64,000 nucleotides of DNA from positions 1,302,001-1,366,000 of the forward strand of contig NZ_CP135971.1 of NCBI RefSeq assembly GCF_032463525.1, written 5' to 3'. Under the pieces are notes generated by a model. It was not told the DNA's origin. It saw nothing but the letters and a program-made list of their open reading frames with translations, and did no database searches. The position numbers were made by a program, and so were the translations under genes. Shown here piece after piece: positions 25,021 through 34,975 of the stretch. Source of the stretch: Pseudomonas sp. DTU_2021_1001937_2_SI_NGA_ILE_001 (GTDB lineage Bacteria; Pseudomonadota; Gammaproteobacteria; Pseudomonadales; Pseudomonadaceae). Position 1 is the first letter of the stretch. Each line of letters begins with the position of its first letter.

Positions 25021-26520
25021 ACCTACCCTCCCGCATCTGTTTGAAATCGGCAGCTATCGCTTCAGGTGTATAAAGCAATTCCACTACATCCTTGAGCTTA
25101 TAGTCCTCAAGTGTAGCGGCATGCGCATCATTCCATACACTTCCTATAACACCATCAGGAACCCCAAGTATTCGGTAACGCTCCAACTCCCTCAGTTCGT
25201 GAGTATAAAAGCGTTTATCCGTATCGGTAATCTCCAGTTCACCACGAACTATCTGCTTCAGCCGCTCAACCATTATTATGTTCGCATCCGATGGGCTGAA
25301 TCTCCCAGTATGCAGCTCAACAAGCTCGATACCCTCCTGCGTCACCGACGCCGTAGTCCAGTCCAGATCCTGGGTCGGTCCTCCAGCATTTTCCGGATTG
25401 TACATTCGCCCGCTGTGCTCACCTCGGGTCGTCGCCCCCTCATAGGGAGAGTTGAACATCACATAGACTGGCGGCATGCCCGCTTGCGCCGGGAACCAGA
25501 CGATCAGGTCATCGAGATCAGTCAGTACGCCAGGGTAAGCCTGGGCATCAACCGCAATCGGCTCCAGCTCGACTCCGGTATGGATCGGAGGTTGCTGAGC
25601 AATGGCAGGAGTCGTGCTGGATGGATTTTCGCCCAGCGGTACGTCTGCCGGTGTCCAGGTCAATGTAATCGCTGGCGGCCCGCCGATCATGCTGGGCAGT
25701 ACGACCTCGTACAGACCCGTTTGTGGATTGAGCGTTGCAGCCCGAACCTTGACGCTCTTGGGTACAACCCTGCCATCGGTACTGATCACCGAAATGACTG
25801 AACGATTTTCCCTGACCTCGCTGACCAAGCGCATCGGCATGTCGACAGTGCTCTGAGCCGAGGCGATATCTCGAAGGTCCGCCTCAGGATCAAGCCCCAA
25901 TTGCCCGGCATTAATGCCCAGCCCATAGCGGATCCTGTCTGGCGTGCGGTCATGCGAGTCGTCTGCCGTTGGGCTGGAGTACAGCGCCAGTGACAGAAAG
26001 GCAGCGACATAAACACCCGGCCCCGTGAGTAACTGTCGTGCAAGAGCTGCCAAGGCCTTCTCGATTGCCTGGGCCAATAAAGCAGTATCCTGCCCCAACT
26101 GGCCAATTCCCTGCCCGCTGATAGTAAGGGTACTGGCGTTGGCAGCCATGACCAATGTGCTGCCTGATGCGAACAGGGCTTGCCGAGCGGCCTGCTGTTG
26201 GGCCAAACGCTGGAGTTCTGCCTGTGCGGCGACACGGGCTTGCTCATCGGCAATCCGCCGGGCTTCAGCCTCGACACGAGCTCGCTCGGCAGCTTCAGCG
26301 GCCAACCGGGCATTCTCTTGAGCTTGAGCCGCCACAATGGCGCTAGCCAATACCACCGACTTTTCTTTCAGGTAGCGTATCTTTGCTTCGAGAATCTTCG
26401 CTCTGTAGGCCCCTACGACGGATGCTTCCCACTCTCTGAAAACCTCAAGGGATTCTCCGATCAAGTCAGCACAGGCCATCTGACCTGTGCTGAAATAGCC
26501 CTCCGTCCAACTGCTTTCTA
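25013..26520 (-). pseudogene. S-type pyocin, C-terminal part (interrupted by IS)
   Basis: About 500 codons of an S-type pyocin. An alanine-rich coiled coil comes first (ENARLAAEAAERARVEAEA), then the Pyocin_S translocation-type region (GINAGQLGLDPE, then PSMIGGPPAITLTWTPAD), then a C-terminal killing domain that begins near YNPENAGGPTQDLDW and contains YTHELRELERYR and WNDAHAATLEDYKL. The killing activity is not identified. The frame has no own start: upstream it runs into the IS at about 26520. The N-terminal part is on the far side at 27637-28140. As read, no full-length toxin can be made. Confidence 0.75.
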
Positions 26521-27636
26521 CAAGCCCGCCATCCCATGAGCCAGATGAGCTTTTCCGATTTCGAGTATGCCGGTAAGCGCAAGCAAACCCGTCGCGAGCG
26601 TTTCCTGGCCGAGATGGAACAGGTGGTTCCGTGGAGCGGGTTGGTAGCGTTGATCGAGCCTCACTACCCAAAGGCTGGCGGTGGCCGCAAGCCGTATCCA
26701 CTGGAAACCATGCTGCGCATTCACCTGCTGCAGAATTGGTTCTCATTGAGTGATCCAGCCATGGAAGAGGCGCTGTACGAGATTACTTCGATGCGCCAGT
26801 TTGCTCGTCTGACGCTCAGCGCTCCGATTCCCGAAGACACAACGATCATGAATTTCCGGCACCTGCTGGAGAAGCATCAGTTGGCGGCGGGCATCCTGGA
26901 AACCATCAACAATTACCTGCGAGACAAGGGCTTGTCGTTGCGCCACGGCACCATTGTCGACGCCACAATCATCCACGCACCCAGTTCGACCAAGAACAAG
27001 GAAGGTAAACGCGATCCCGAGATGCATCAGACGAAGAAAGGTAACCAATATTTCTTTGGCATGAAGGCGCATATCGGTGCGGATGCCGAGTCGGGTCTGG
27101 TGCACCACGTCCACGGCACAGCGGCGAATGTGGCTGATGTAACGGAGGTCGCTCACCTGTTGCATGGCGATGAAAATTTTATCTGTGCCGACGCGGGTTA
27201 TACCGGCGTGGAGAAGCGGCCGGAGCATGAAGGAAGGCCGGTGATCTGGCAGATTGCGGCTCGTCGTAGCACCTACAAGCACTTGAGCAAACGCAGCGTG
27301 CTCTACAAAGCCAGACGCAAGATCGAGAAGGTCAAAGCGCAGGCGCGAGCGAAGGTCGAACATCCATTCCGTGTGATCAAGCGCCAATTCGGCTATGTGA
27401 AAACCCGCTTCCGTGGCTTGGCCAAGAACACGGCGCAACTGACCACGCTGTTTGCCCTGTCGAATCTGTGGATGGTGCGCCGGCAATTATTGCCTGCTGC
27501 GGGAGAGGTGCACCCGTAAGGACAGAAAACCAAGGCTATGCCTTGGTTTTCCAATAATTAACGGCTGAAAATCGGGTTTTTCGGCATCCCTAAGCCGTCC
27601 ATTTCCGGCTGATGGGCAACTTGTTCGGAGTTTCCC
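26521..27636 (+). mobile_element. IS5-family insertion sequence within pyocin gene
   Basis: A single transposase gene with a terminator hairpin at 27525-27551 (GAAAACCAAGGC / GCCTTGGTTTTC). The right end shows ACTTGTTCGGAGTTTCCC ending near 27636, of the kind seen at IS5-group ends. The matching left terminal repeat is not visible between the pyocin sequence and the transposase ATG at 26536, so the left end may be truncated or divergent. Borders are approximate and no target duplication was found with certainty. Confidence 0.7.
26536..27519 (+). CDS. IS5-family transposase (DDE)
   Basis: A 327-aa DDE transposase. The N-terminal IS5 domain starts MSFSDFEYAGKRKQTRRERF. The catalytic residues are seen in GTIVDATIIHAP (first D), ICADAGYTGVEKR (second D) and KVEHPFRVIKRQFGY (E), in the correct order and spacing. 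It looks intact. It faces the opposite direction to the pyocin gene it interrupts. Confidence 0.92.
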   Translation: MSQMSFSDFEYAGKRKQTRRERFLAEMEQVVPWSGLVALIEPHYPKAGGGRKPYPLETMLRIHLLQNWFSLSDPAMEEALYEITSMRQFARLTLSAPIPEDTTIMNFRHLLEKHQLAAGILETINNYLRDKGLSLRHGTIVDATIIHAPSSTKNKEGKRDPEMHQTKKGNQYFFGMKAHIGADAESGLVHHVHGTAANVADVTEVAHLLHGDENFICADAGYTGVEKRPEHEGRPVIWQIAARRSTYKHLSKRSVLYKARRKIEKVKAQARAKVEHPFRVIKRQFGYVKTRFRGLAKNTAQLTTLFALSNLWMVRRQLLPAAGEVHP

Positions 27637-28140
27637 AAGGGGTGCTTTATGCCTTGCGCCATGAAAAATATTGGCGAAATGAACAGCACTTTTTACCGTT
27701 TCAACAGCCAGCGCATGCCGACCAAAAAAGGAATGTGCAGCGACGTTACTAGCAGACCATTCGGCTTCATTTTGGACAATCAGATCGTCGACAATACTTT
27801 TTTCAGCGACTGCCCGTTGCAGGCCGGAGTAACCGTAAGGTTCCAGGCCGCTCATGATTTCCGCATCGACATCGGCGGTCAATCGCGAAAGATATTCCAT
27901 GAAAGACTGTTCAATACTACGTTGAGCACTGGCAACCGTCACCACTACCGACACGGCGTAATGCTCGTTTCTGACTCCTTTTTTATTAAAAAATTCGTCA
28001 ATCTCACCAGCCGCAGCAACTTGTCCGTTCCAAGGCAAAGGCCTGGCAACCACGCCTCCCCCTATATTTCCTGAAGGAGACAGTAACGGGGGTTCAGGGG
28101 TAACAATTATAGGGGGTAGGGTTATACCGTTTTGAGACAT
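27637..28140 (-). pseudogene. S-type pyocin, N-terminal part (interrupted by IS)
   Basis: The beginning of the pyocin: AAGGAGG ribosome site, then MSQNGITLPPIIVTPEPP, a proline-rich opening typical of this pyocin group. A region with AVSVVVTVASAQRSIEQSF and AAHSFFGRHALAVETV follows. After about 165 codons the frame enters IS sequence (HKAPLGKLRTSC onward). The match in order and strand with the fragment at 25013-26520 shows they were one gene. Confidence 0.75.
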
Positions 28141-28656
28141 GCTTCCTCCTTGATATCAAACGATCCGAAAATCGTAATTCAAGTTAGCAAGCTCTCTGAC
28201 AGCCATGTGCGTTAACTATCTATCGTGCCCAGTAGAGAAAAACGTGATAGACCCTGCCAATGACCGACAACTTCTGGCTCTCAGCCTAGAGAAAGCACAT
28301 GCCTTGCCCATGCGAGCAGACAATTGACACAGACCGGCCTGGTGATTGATGAAAACGACATGGCCATTGTTAGCCACGCGATTGCTGCTGGCTGCGTTCC
28401 TGCAACCAAAACGGCGGTGAATTCAGCCACCTGCCCGGCCTGCTCCATGGCGACCGAATGCACTGACTCCTTCCTGACGCCATGGCTGCCTCTGGAGGCA
28501 GCCTTCGGGCCGGCGCCCTGTAGCACCGACGCGCGGCGACGCCATCATCCAAGGCAAGCCTGTGCTGGAAGCCTGCAGCAAAAAAATTCCCCATAAGAAA
28601 AAAACTTTCCAGATTTGTCTGGACTGTGCCAACGCTTTCGCCTATAAAACCGAACC
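28141..28656. other. Intergenic region before purU, no supported gene
   Basis: About 515 bases between the pyocin start and the purU motif. A 90-codon plus-strand frame at 28324-28596 has no ribosome site and no recognised fold. A short stretch in another frame (GDAIIQGKPVLEACSK) may be a decayed gene remnant. Otherwise nothing is seen. Confidence 0.4.
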
Positions 28657-28683
28657 TAGGAATATTTAATTCTTAACAGGAAT
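28657..28683. promoter_or_regulatory. Methylated-amine regulon motif, purU site
   Basis: TAGGAATATTTAATTCTTAA then CAGGAAT. The dyad GGAAT-N5-ATTC and the second half-site 19 bases after the first follow the gmaS pattern. Like the gmaS site, it is preceded by CGAAC. It lies about 80 bases upstream of the purU start at 28763. Confidence 0.55.
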
Positions 28684-28762
28684 TTTTATCCACCTGTAAA
28701 CGCTTCTTTCATCCTTGAATTTCGCTTTGCGCCGAGCTGCCGGCCCATTCCGAGGACATGCC

Positions 28763-29629
28763 ATGCAACATGACAAGAACCATTTCATCTTGAAGATCAG
28801 CTGCCCGGCGACGTCCGGGATTGTCGCGGCGGTGACGTCGTACCTGGCCGGCAACGGTTGCTACATCGGTGAGATGGCCCAGTTCGATGACGAATTCAGC
28901 GGTCGATTCTTCATGCGTGCCGTGTTCCGGTTCAACGATGGCCATGCCGGGGATATCGAGCAGCTCAAGGCCGGGTTCTGCGATGTTGCCACCTCCTTCG
29001 ATATGGACTGGGAACTGCACGACACCCGTCAGCCGATGCGCGTGCTGCTGATGGTCAGCAAGTTCGACCACTGCCTCACCGATCTGCTGTACCGCTACCA
29101 CAAGGGCGAGATGGACATGACCATCACCGCCATCGTCTCCAACCACCTCGACCTTCGGCCGATGGCCGAGCGTGAGGGCATCCGCTTCATCTACCTGCCG
29201 GTCAACCGTGACAACAAGACTGCCCAGGAGGCTGCGCTGATGCAGGTAGTCGACGAGACTGGTACCGAGCTGGTGGTCCTTGCCCGCTACATGCAGATCC
29301 TCTCTGATGACCTGTGCAAGCAACTTTCGGGCCGCGCCATCAATATCCATCACTCGTTCCTGCCCGGCTTCAAGGGTGCCAAGCCGTATCACCAGGCTTA
29401 CGAGCGCGGGGTGAAGCTGATCGGCGCCACGGCGCATTACGTCACCAGCGACCTGGACGAAGGCCCGATCATCGAGCAGGAAGTGCAGCGTGTGGACCAC
29501 GCCTACCTGCCCGATGACCTGGTGGCGATCGGTCGCGATACCGAAACCGTGGCCTTGTCCAAGGCGGTGCGCTACCACCTGGAGCACCGGGTGTTCCTCA
29601 ACACTGACAGAACGGTGATCTTCCGGTGA
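28763..29629 (+). CDS. purU: Formyltetrahydrofolate deformylase
   Basis: A 288-aa protein: an N-terminal ACT-like domain ([21 protein letters not shown]) and a formyltransferase-like hydrolase domain with [20 protein letters not shown], the [20 protein letters not shown] segment and [16 protein letters not shown]. It hydrolyses 10-formyl-THF to formate and THF. GAGGA supports ATG 28763. It is the first gene of the purU-folD-mgdABCD operon and overlaps folD. Here it would drain C1 units from methylamine oxidation and recycle folate. No formate dehydrogenase is in the window. Confidence 0.93.
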   Translation: MQHDKNHFILKISCPATSGIVAAVTSYLAGNGCYIGEMAQFDDEFSGRFFMRAVFRFNDGHAGDIEQLKAGFCDVATSFDMDWELHDTRQPMRVLLMVSKFDHCLTDLLYRYHKGEMDMTITAIVSNHLDLRPMAEREGIRFIYLPVNRDNKTAQEAALMQVVDETGTELVVLARYMQILSDDLCKQLSGRAINIHHSFLPGFKGAKPYHQAYERGVKLIGATAHYVTSDLDEGPIIEQEVQRVDHAYLPDDLVAIGRDTETVALSKAVRYHLEHRVFLNTDRTVIFR

Positions 29630-30522
29630 GCACCTCAAAACTGATCGACGGCAAGGCCGCCGCCGCCCGTGTGTTGCAGCAGGTCAAACAGGACGTGCTG
29701 GACCTCAAGGCCGAGGGTATCCAGCCGGCGCTGGCGGTAATTCTGGTCGGTGAAGACCCGGCCAGTCAGGTGTATGTGCGCAACAAGATTTTGCGCGCCG
29801 AGGAATGCGGCATTCGCTCCATCGAGTACCGCCTGGGCGCCGATTGCCCGCAAGCGCGGCTGCTGGAGCTGATTGCCGAACTCAACGACGACGCCTCGGT
29901 GAATGGCATCCTGCTGCAACTGCCGCTGCCCAGACATATCGAGGAAACCCGCGCCCTGCAGGCCATCGCACCGGGCAAGGATGTCGATGGTTTCCACAGC
30001 GAGAACGTCGGCGGCCTGAGCCAGGGCCGCGAGGTGCTGACCCCCTGCACGCCCACCGGTTGTATCTACCTGCTGGAGCAGACGCTGGGTGACTTGAGCG
30101 GCAAGCATGCGGTGGTGGTGGGTCGCTCGAACATCGTCGGCAAGCCGATGGCGGCGCTGCTGCTCAAGGCCCACTGCTCGGTCACCGTGGTGCATTCGCG
30201 TAGCCGCGATGCCCAGGCGCTGTGCCGTCTGGCCGACATCGTGGTCGCCGCCGTGGGGCGGCCGCGCATGATCGACGCCAGCTGGCTCAAGCCCGGCGCG
30301 GTGGTCATCGACGTCGGCATCAACCGCATCCAGGACGGCGAACGCAGCCGCCTGGTGGGCGATGTCGACTTTGACAGCGCCCTGCCCCAGGTCTCGGCCA
30401 TCACTCCGGTGCCCGGTGGCGTCGGGCCGATGACCATTGCCTTTCTGATGAAGAACACTCTGATCGCTGCGCAGCAGCAAGCCCTCGCCAACCGCCAGCC
30501 GAAGGAGGCCGTATGCCTTTAG
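29626..30522 (+). CDS. folD: Methylene-THF dehydrogenase / cyclohydrolase
   Basis: A 298-aa FolD. Conserved elements: [15 protein letters not shown] near residue 45, [12 protein letters not shown] near 97, PGKDVDGFH near 115, the NADP loop [17 protein letters not shown] near 165 and [16 protein letters not shown] near 265. The start is GTG, overlapping the purU stop by four bases. The end overlaps the mgdA start. It oxidises methylene-THF to formyl-THF, the step between Mgd/Tdm/DmmD products and PurU. It is probably a dedicated second copy, since pseudomonads also have a housekeeping folD. Confidence 0.93.
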   Translation: MSTSKLIDGKAAAARVLQQVKQDVLDLKAEGIQPALAVILVGEDPASQVYVRNKILRAEECGIRSIEYRLGADCPQARLLELIAELNDDASVNGILLQLPLPRHIEETRALQAIAPGKDVDGFHSENVGGLSQGREVLTPCTPTGCIYLLEQTLGDLSGKHAVVVGRSNIVGKPMAALLLKAHCSVTVVHSRSRDAQALCRLADIVVAAVGRPRMIDASWLKPGAVVIDVGINRIQDGERSRLVGDVDFDSALPQVSAITPVPGGVGPMTIAFLMKNTLIAAQQQALANRQPKEAVCL

Positions 30523-31754
30523 GTTTATTGAAATACGGGCTCAGCTCGGAGTACCCGGTGGAGGTCGACTTGCCGGCCCCCAAGGAACTCAAACCCGCCT
30601 ATGACGTGGTGATCATCGGCGGTGGCGGCCACGGCCTGGCCACCGCCTACTACCTGTCGCGCTACCACGGCATCAACAATATTGCGGTGCTGGAAAAAGG
30701 CTATCTGGGCGGCGGCAATACCGCGCGCAATACGGCGGTGATCCGCTCCAACTACCTGACCAGCGAAGGGGTGCGCTTCTACGCCGAGTCGGTGCGGATG
30801 TTCGAGGGGCTGTCCAACGAGTTCGACTTCAACATCATGTATTCGCACCGCGGCCAGCTGACCCTGGCGCACACCGACGCCACGGTGCGCGCCTTTCGCC
30901 AGCGCGCCGAGGTGAACAAGCACTTCGGCGGACGTACCGAGATGATCGACCGCCAGCAGATCCGCGAGCTGGTGCCGATGCTGAACCTCGACCCTGGTCA
31001 CCTGCCGGTGATCGCCGGCTTATGGCACATAGACGGTGCCACCGCGCGCCACGACGCCGTGGCCTGGGGCTACGCCAAGCAGGCGGCCAAGCGCGGCGTG
31101 GAAATCCACCAGTTGACCGAGGTGCAGGAGCTGGTGATCGACAACGGTGCCATCACGGCGGTGAAGACCAATCGTGGCACGGTGCGCTGCGGTTGCGCGG
31201 TGCAGGCGGTGGCGGGCATGAGTTCGCAACTCATGAAGAAGGCCGGCATCCGCTCGCCGATCCAGACCTTCCCGCTGCAGGCGATGGTTACCCAGCCGTT
31301 CAAGCCGTTCCTCGACCCGCTGGTGAGTTCCTCGGCACTGCACTGCTACGTGCAGCAGACCAGCCGTGGCGAGGTGGTGTTCGGTGGCGGTTCGGACCCC
31401 TACCCGCTGTTCAACACGCGCTCCACGCTGGACCTGAAAGAGAGCCTGCTGGCCCACGCCATCGAGATGTTCCCTTTCCTGGCCAACGCCAAGCTGATGC
31501 GCCAGTGGGCAGGGATCACCGACATGACCCCGGACTACAGCCCGATCATGGGCCTGTCGCCGGTGAAGAACTATTACCTGGACGCCGGCTGGGGCACCTG
31601 GGGCTTCAAGGCCACGCCGATCTGCGGCAAGACCATGGCCGAGCTGGTGGCCAGCGGCGGTCGGGTTCCGGAGCTGATCCGGCCATTCGGCCTGGAACGC
31701 TTCTCGACCTTCCAGCAAGTCAACGAAATGGGCGCCACGGCGGCCAGCCACTGA
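30513..31754 (+). CDS. mgdA: N-methylglutamate dehydrogenase subunit A (SoxB-like)
   Basis: A 413-aa FAD amine oxidoreductase of the sarcosine oxidase beta family. The FAD fingerprint is [20 protein letters not shown] at about residues 30-50. [18 protein letters not shown] follows near 67, and [20 protein letters not shown] near 360 is the SoxB C-terminal flavin segment. AAGGAGG precedes the ATG, which lies inside the folD 3' end. Gene order B-D-A-G is shared by heterotetrameric sarcosine oxidase and NMG dehydrogenase. GmaS and MgsABC nearby favour N-methylglutamate as substrate. Sarcosine oxidase is the alternative. Confidence 0.82.
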   Translation: MPLGLLKYGLSSEYPVEVDLPAPKELKPAYDVVIIGGGGHGLATAYYLSRYHGINNIAVLEKGYLGGGNTARNTAVIRSNYLTSEGVRFYAESVRMFEGLSNEFDFNIMYSHRGQLTLAHTDATVRAFRQRAEVNKHFGGRTEMIDRQQIRELVPMLNLDPGHLPVIAGLWHIDGATARHDAVAWGYAKQAAKRGVEIHQLTEVQELVIDNGAITAVKTNRGTVRCGCAVQAVAGMSSQLMKKAGIRSPIQTFPLQAMVTQPFKPFLDPLVSSSALHCYVQQTSRGEVVFGGGSDPYPLFNTRSTLDLKESLLAHAIEMFPFLANAKLMRQWAGITDMTPDYSPIMGLSPVKNYYLDAGWGTWGFKATPICGKTMAELVASGGRVPELIRPFGLERFSTFQQVNEMGATAASH

Positions 31755-31767
31755 CAGGGGCAGCACT

Positions 31768-32070
31768 ATGAAAGTCATGACATGCCCGCTCAACGGGCCG
31801 CGCAACATCAGCGAGTTCACCTACGGCGGCGAATTCAAGGTCATGCCCGACCCGCAGACCTGCTCGGATGCCGAATGGGCCGACTACGTGTTCAACAGCG
31901 AAGACACCCTGGGGGTGATCCGCGAATGGTGGATGCACACGCCGTCCAGCTACTGGTTCCTCGCCGAGCGCCACACCGGCAGCGATGAAATCATCCGCAC
32001 CTTCGACCCGCGTGAGCTGTTCAATCAGCGCGTGGAATTCAGCGCCGCCCCGCAGGAGATCGCCGGATGA
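31768..32070 (+). CDS. mgdB: N-methylglutamate dehydrogenase subunit B (SoxD-like)
   Basis: A 100-aa small subunit of the sarcosine oxidase delta family. The metal-binding cysteine pattern is seen as MTCPLNGPRNISEF at the N terminus and CSDAEWADYVF about 35 residues on. The segment REWWMHTPSSYWFLAERHT is highly typical of SoxD. It starts 13 bases after mgdA, and its end overlaps the mgdC ATG by four bases. Confidence 0.85.
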   Translation: MKVMTCPLNGPRNISEFTYGGEFKVMPDPQTCSDAEWADYVFNSEDTLGVIREWWMHTPSSYWFLAERHTGSDEIIRTFDPRELFNQRVEFSAAPQEIAG

Positions 32071-34973
32071 ACAGCGCCAACCGCCTGCCCGCCCCCATGG
32101 GCCTGCTGATCGACCGCGATAAACCGCTGACCTTCAGCTTCGACGGCCAGACCTACCAGGGTCTGCAGGGCGACAGCATCGCCAGCGCCCTGCTCGCCAA
32201 TGGTCGCCACCTGCTGTCACGCTCGTTCAAGTACCACCGCCCGCGCGGCCCGCTGAGCATGGCCGGCCAGGACGCCAACACCCTGGTACAACTGCCCCGC
32301 GAACCCAATGTGCTGGCCGACACCTTCAACCTGGAAAACGGCCTGCGGGTCAGCGGCCAGAATTTCAACGGCTCGCTGGACAACGACCGCGACGCCTGGC
32401 TGGGCAAATTCTCCAAATTCATGCCGGTGGGTTTCTATTACCGCGCCTTCTACAAACCCAGGGGCATGTGGAAGGTCTGGGAGCCGCTGATTCGCAAGAA
32501 AGCCGGCCTGGGCGTGCTGGACCTGACCTTCCAGCCCGAGTACTACGACAAGGCCTACCTGTTCACCGACGTCGCCGTGATCGGTGCCGGCCCGGCCGGC
32601 CTGCAGGCGGCCCTGACCGCCGCCGAAGCCGGGGCGCGGGTGCTGCTGATCGAGCAGCAGCCGCTGTTGGGCGGCTCGCTGACCTACGCGCGCTTCGATA
32701 TCGACGGGGTGCGTGGCGAACAGTTGCGCCAGGAGCTGGTCAGCGCGGTGCAGGCCCACGCCAATATCCAGGTGCTGACCCAGGCCACCTGCAATGCCTG
32801 GTTCGCCGACAACTACCTGCCGGTGATCCAGGGCAAGCGCCTGTACAAGGTGCGCGCCCAGCAGTGCCTGGTGTGCAGTGGCGCCTTCGACCAGCCGGTG
32901 GTGTTCCGCAACAACGACCTGCCCGGGGTGATGCTGACCAGCGCTGCCCAGCGCCTGATGAAGCTCTATGCGGTCAAGCCCGGCCAGCGCGCCGTGGTGC
33001 TCACCGGTAACGATGACGGCTATCTGGCCGCCCTCGACCTGCACGACCAAGGCATCCAGGTCGCTGCGCTGGCCGACCTGCGCGAGCAGCCGGGCGACCC
33101 GGCGCTGTCGAGTGCCCTGGCCGCACGCGGCATCGCCTGCCATGCCGGTACCACCGTCTACGAGGCACTGCACGAAGCCGGCATGCGCCATGTCAGCGGC
33201 GTGGAACTGCGCAAGATCACCGGCCAGGGCCAAGTAGCGCCACTGGGTGTGACCCTGGACTGCGACCTGCTGTGCATGTCGGGCGGTTACATGCCGGTCT
33301 ACCAGCTGCTGTGCCAGGCCGGTGGCAAACTCGACTACGACGATGACAACGCCAGCTTCAGCCTCAGCGGCCTGCCCGCCCACCTGCGGGTGGCCGGCTC
33401 GGTAAACGGTTACCACCGCCTCGACAATGTGCTGGCCGATGCCCGCCGCGCCAGCGCCGCCGCCCTCGCCAGCCTGGACCTGGTGGCCGAGCAAGGTCCG
33501 GCCGTGCTGGTGCCGGAAACGCCGGTGAATGTGCCATGGCCGATCTTCAGCCACCCCAAGGGCAAGGAGTTCGTCGACTTCGATGAAGACCTGCAGGTGC
33601 AGGACATCATCAACGCCACACGCATCGGCTACCGCGACGTGCAACTGGTCAAGCGTTACTCGACGGTGGGCATGGGCCCATCCCAGGGCCGCCATTCGGC
33701 ATTGACCACCGCCCGCCTGGTCGCCGCCGCCACCGGGCGCAGCGTCGGGCAGACCGGCGTGACCACCGCCCGCCCACCGTTCGAGGCCGAGAAACTGGCG
33801 CATGTCGCGGGCCGCGCCTTCGACCCCTACCGCCAGACCCCGCTGCACAAGCGGCATGTCGAGGCTGGCGCAAAAATGATGCCCGCCGGTATCTGGCAGC
33901 GCCCGGCCTATTACGGCACGGCGGCGCAGCGTGACGCCTGCATGCAGGCCGAAGCGCGCCACGTGCGCAGCAAGGTCGGGATCATCGACGTTTCCACCCT
34001 GGGCGGCCTGGACGTGCGTGGCCCGGACGCCGCCGAACTGCTGAACAGGATGTACACCTTCGCCTTTCTCAAGCAGCCGGTGGGGCGCTCGCGTTATGCG
34101 CTGATGACCAACGAACAGGGCGTGGTGATCGACGATGGCGTGTGTGCACGTTTCGCCGACAACCACTTCTACGTCACCGCCACCACCAGCGGCGTGGACC
34201 GAATCTACCAGCAGATGCTCAAGTGGAATGCACAATGGCGCCTGGACGTGGACATCGCCAACGTCACCGCGGCGATCAGCGCGGTGAACCTGGCCGGTCC
34301 TGATTCACGCAAGGTCCTGCAGAAGGTCTGCCACGACCTGGACCTGTCGGCCGAGGCCTTTCCGTACCTGGCGGTGCGCCAGGGTACGGTGGCCGGCATC
34401 CGCGCACGCCTGCTGCGGGTCGGCTTCGTCGGCGAGCTGGGCTACGAGATCCACGTGCCGGCTCGCCACGCCCTGGCGCTGTGGGACGCACTGATCGAGG
34501 CCGGCAAGGACTACGACATCAAGCCGTTCGGCGTGGAAACCCAGCGCCTGCTGCGCCTGGAAAAGGGCCACGTGATCATCAGCCAGGACACCGACGGCAT
34601 GACCCACCCGGCAGAGATCGACATGGGCTGGGCGGTCAGCCGCAGCAAGCCCTTCTTCGTCGGCCGCCGCTCGCTGGACATCCTCGAAGCCCAGCCACTC
34701 AAGCGCAAGCTGGTCGGCTTCAGCCTGCCCAAAGGCAGCGCGCAGCCGCTGGAGGGTCACCTGGTGCTCAAGGGCGCGGACATCAGCGGCAACGTCACCT
34801 CTTGCGAGTACTCCGAGACCCTCGGGCAGATCATCGGCCTGGCCTATGCAGCCCCGGACCAGAGCCAGCCCGGCCAGCGCATCCCGATCCGCGTGGAAGG
34901 CGGTGAGGTGGTGCAGGCCACGGTGGTGAGCCTGCCGTTCTTCGACCCCGACAACCAGCGCCAGGAGCTTTGA
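32067..34973 (+). CDS. mgdC: N-methylglutamate dehydrogenase subunit C (SoxA-like)
   Basis: A 968-aa large subunit. The N terminus resembles the SoxA ferredoxin-like fold (FSFDGQTYQGLQGDSIASAL). An NAD/FAD Rossmann domain follows with VAVIGAGPAGLQAALTAAEA near residue 172, and a middle domain with QDIINATRIGYRDVQLVKR near 515. The C-terminal third is a GcvT-type tetrahydrofolate domain (GIIDVSTLGGLDVRGPDAAE near 635, VGFVGELGYEIHVPARHA near 788). It would transfer the oxidised methyl group to folate as methylene-THF. Length equals that of the sarcosine oxidase alpha subunit. It follows mgdB with a four-base overlap. Confidence 0.85.
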   Translation: MNSANRLPAPMGLLIDRDKPLTFSFDGQTYQGLQGDSIASALLANGRHLLSRSFKYHRPRGPLSMAGQDANTLVQLPREPNVLADTFNLENGLRVSGQNFNGSLDNDRDAWLGKFSKFMPVGFYYRAFYKPRGMWKVWEPLIRKKAGLGVLDLTFQPEYYDKAYLFTDVAVIGAGPAGLQAALTAAEAGARVLLIEQQPLLGGSLTYARFDIDGVRGEQLRQELVSAVQAHANIQVLTQATCNAWFADNYLPVIQGKRLYKVRAQQCLVCSGAFDQPVVFRNNDLPGVMLTSAAQRLMKLYAVKPGQRAVVLTGNDDGYLAALDLHDQGIQVAALADLREQPGDPALSSALAARGIACHAGTTVYEALHEAGMRHVSGVELRKITGQGQVAPLGVTLDCDLLCMSGGYMPVYQLLCQAGGKLDYDDDNASFSLSGLPAHLRVAGSVNGYHRLDNVLADARRASAAALASLDLVAEQGPAVLVPETPVNVPWPIFSHPKGKEFVDFDEDLQVQDIINATRIGYRDVQLVKRYSTVGMGPSQGRHSALTTARLVAAATGRSVGQTGVTTARPPFEAEKLAHVAGRAFDPYRQTPLHKRHVEAGAKMMPAGIWQRPAYYGTAAQRDACMQAEARHVRSKVGIIDVSTLGGLDVRGPDAAELLNRMYTFAFLKQPVGRSRYALMTNEQGVVIDDGVCARFADNHFYVTATTSGVDRIYQQMLKWNAQWRLDVDIANVTAAISAVNLAGPDSRKVLQKVCHDLDLSAEAFPYLAVRQGTVAGIRARLLRVGFVGELGYEIHVPARHALALWDALIEAGKDYDIKPFGVETQRLLRLEKGHVIISQDTDGMTHPAEIDMGWAVSRSKPFFVGRRSLDILEAQPLKRKLVGFSLPKGSAQPLEGHLVLKGADISGNVTSCEYSETLGQIIGLAYAAPDQSQPGQRIPIRVEGGEVVQATVVSLPFFDPDNQRQEL

Positions 34974-34975
34974 CC

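Noticed and set aside
28324..28596. 90-codon plus-strand frame before purU
   Set aside because: No ribosome site and no recognisable fold; possibly decayed remnant DNA.
32217..34235. 672-aa minus-strand frame opposite mgdC
   Set aside because: Shadow frame without family character.
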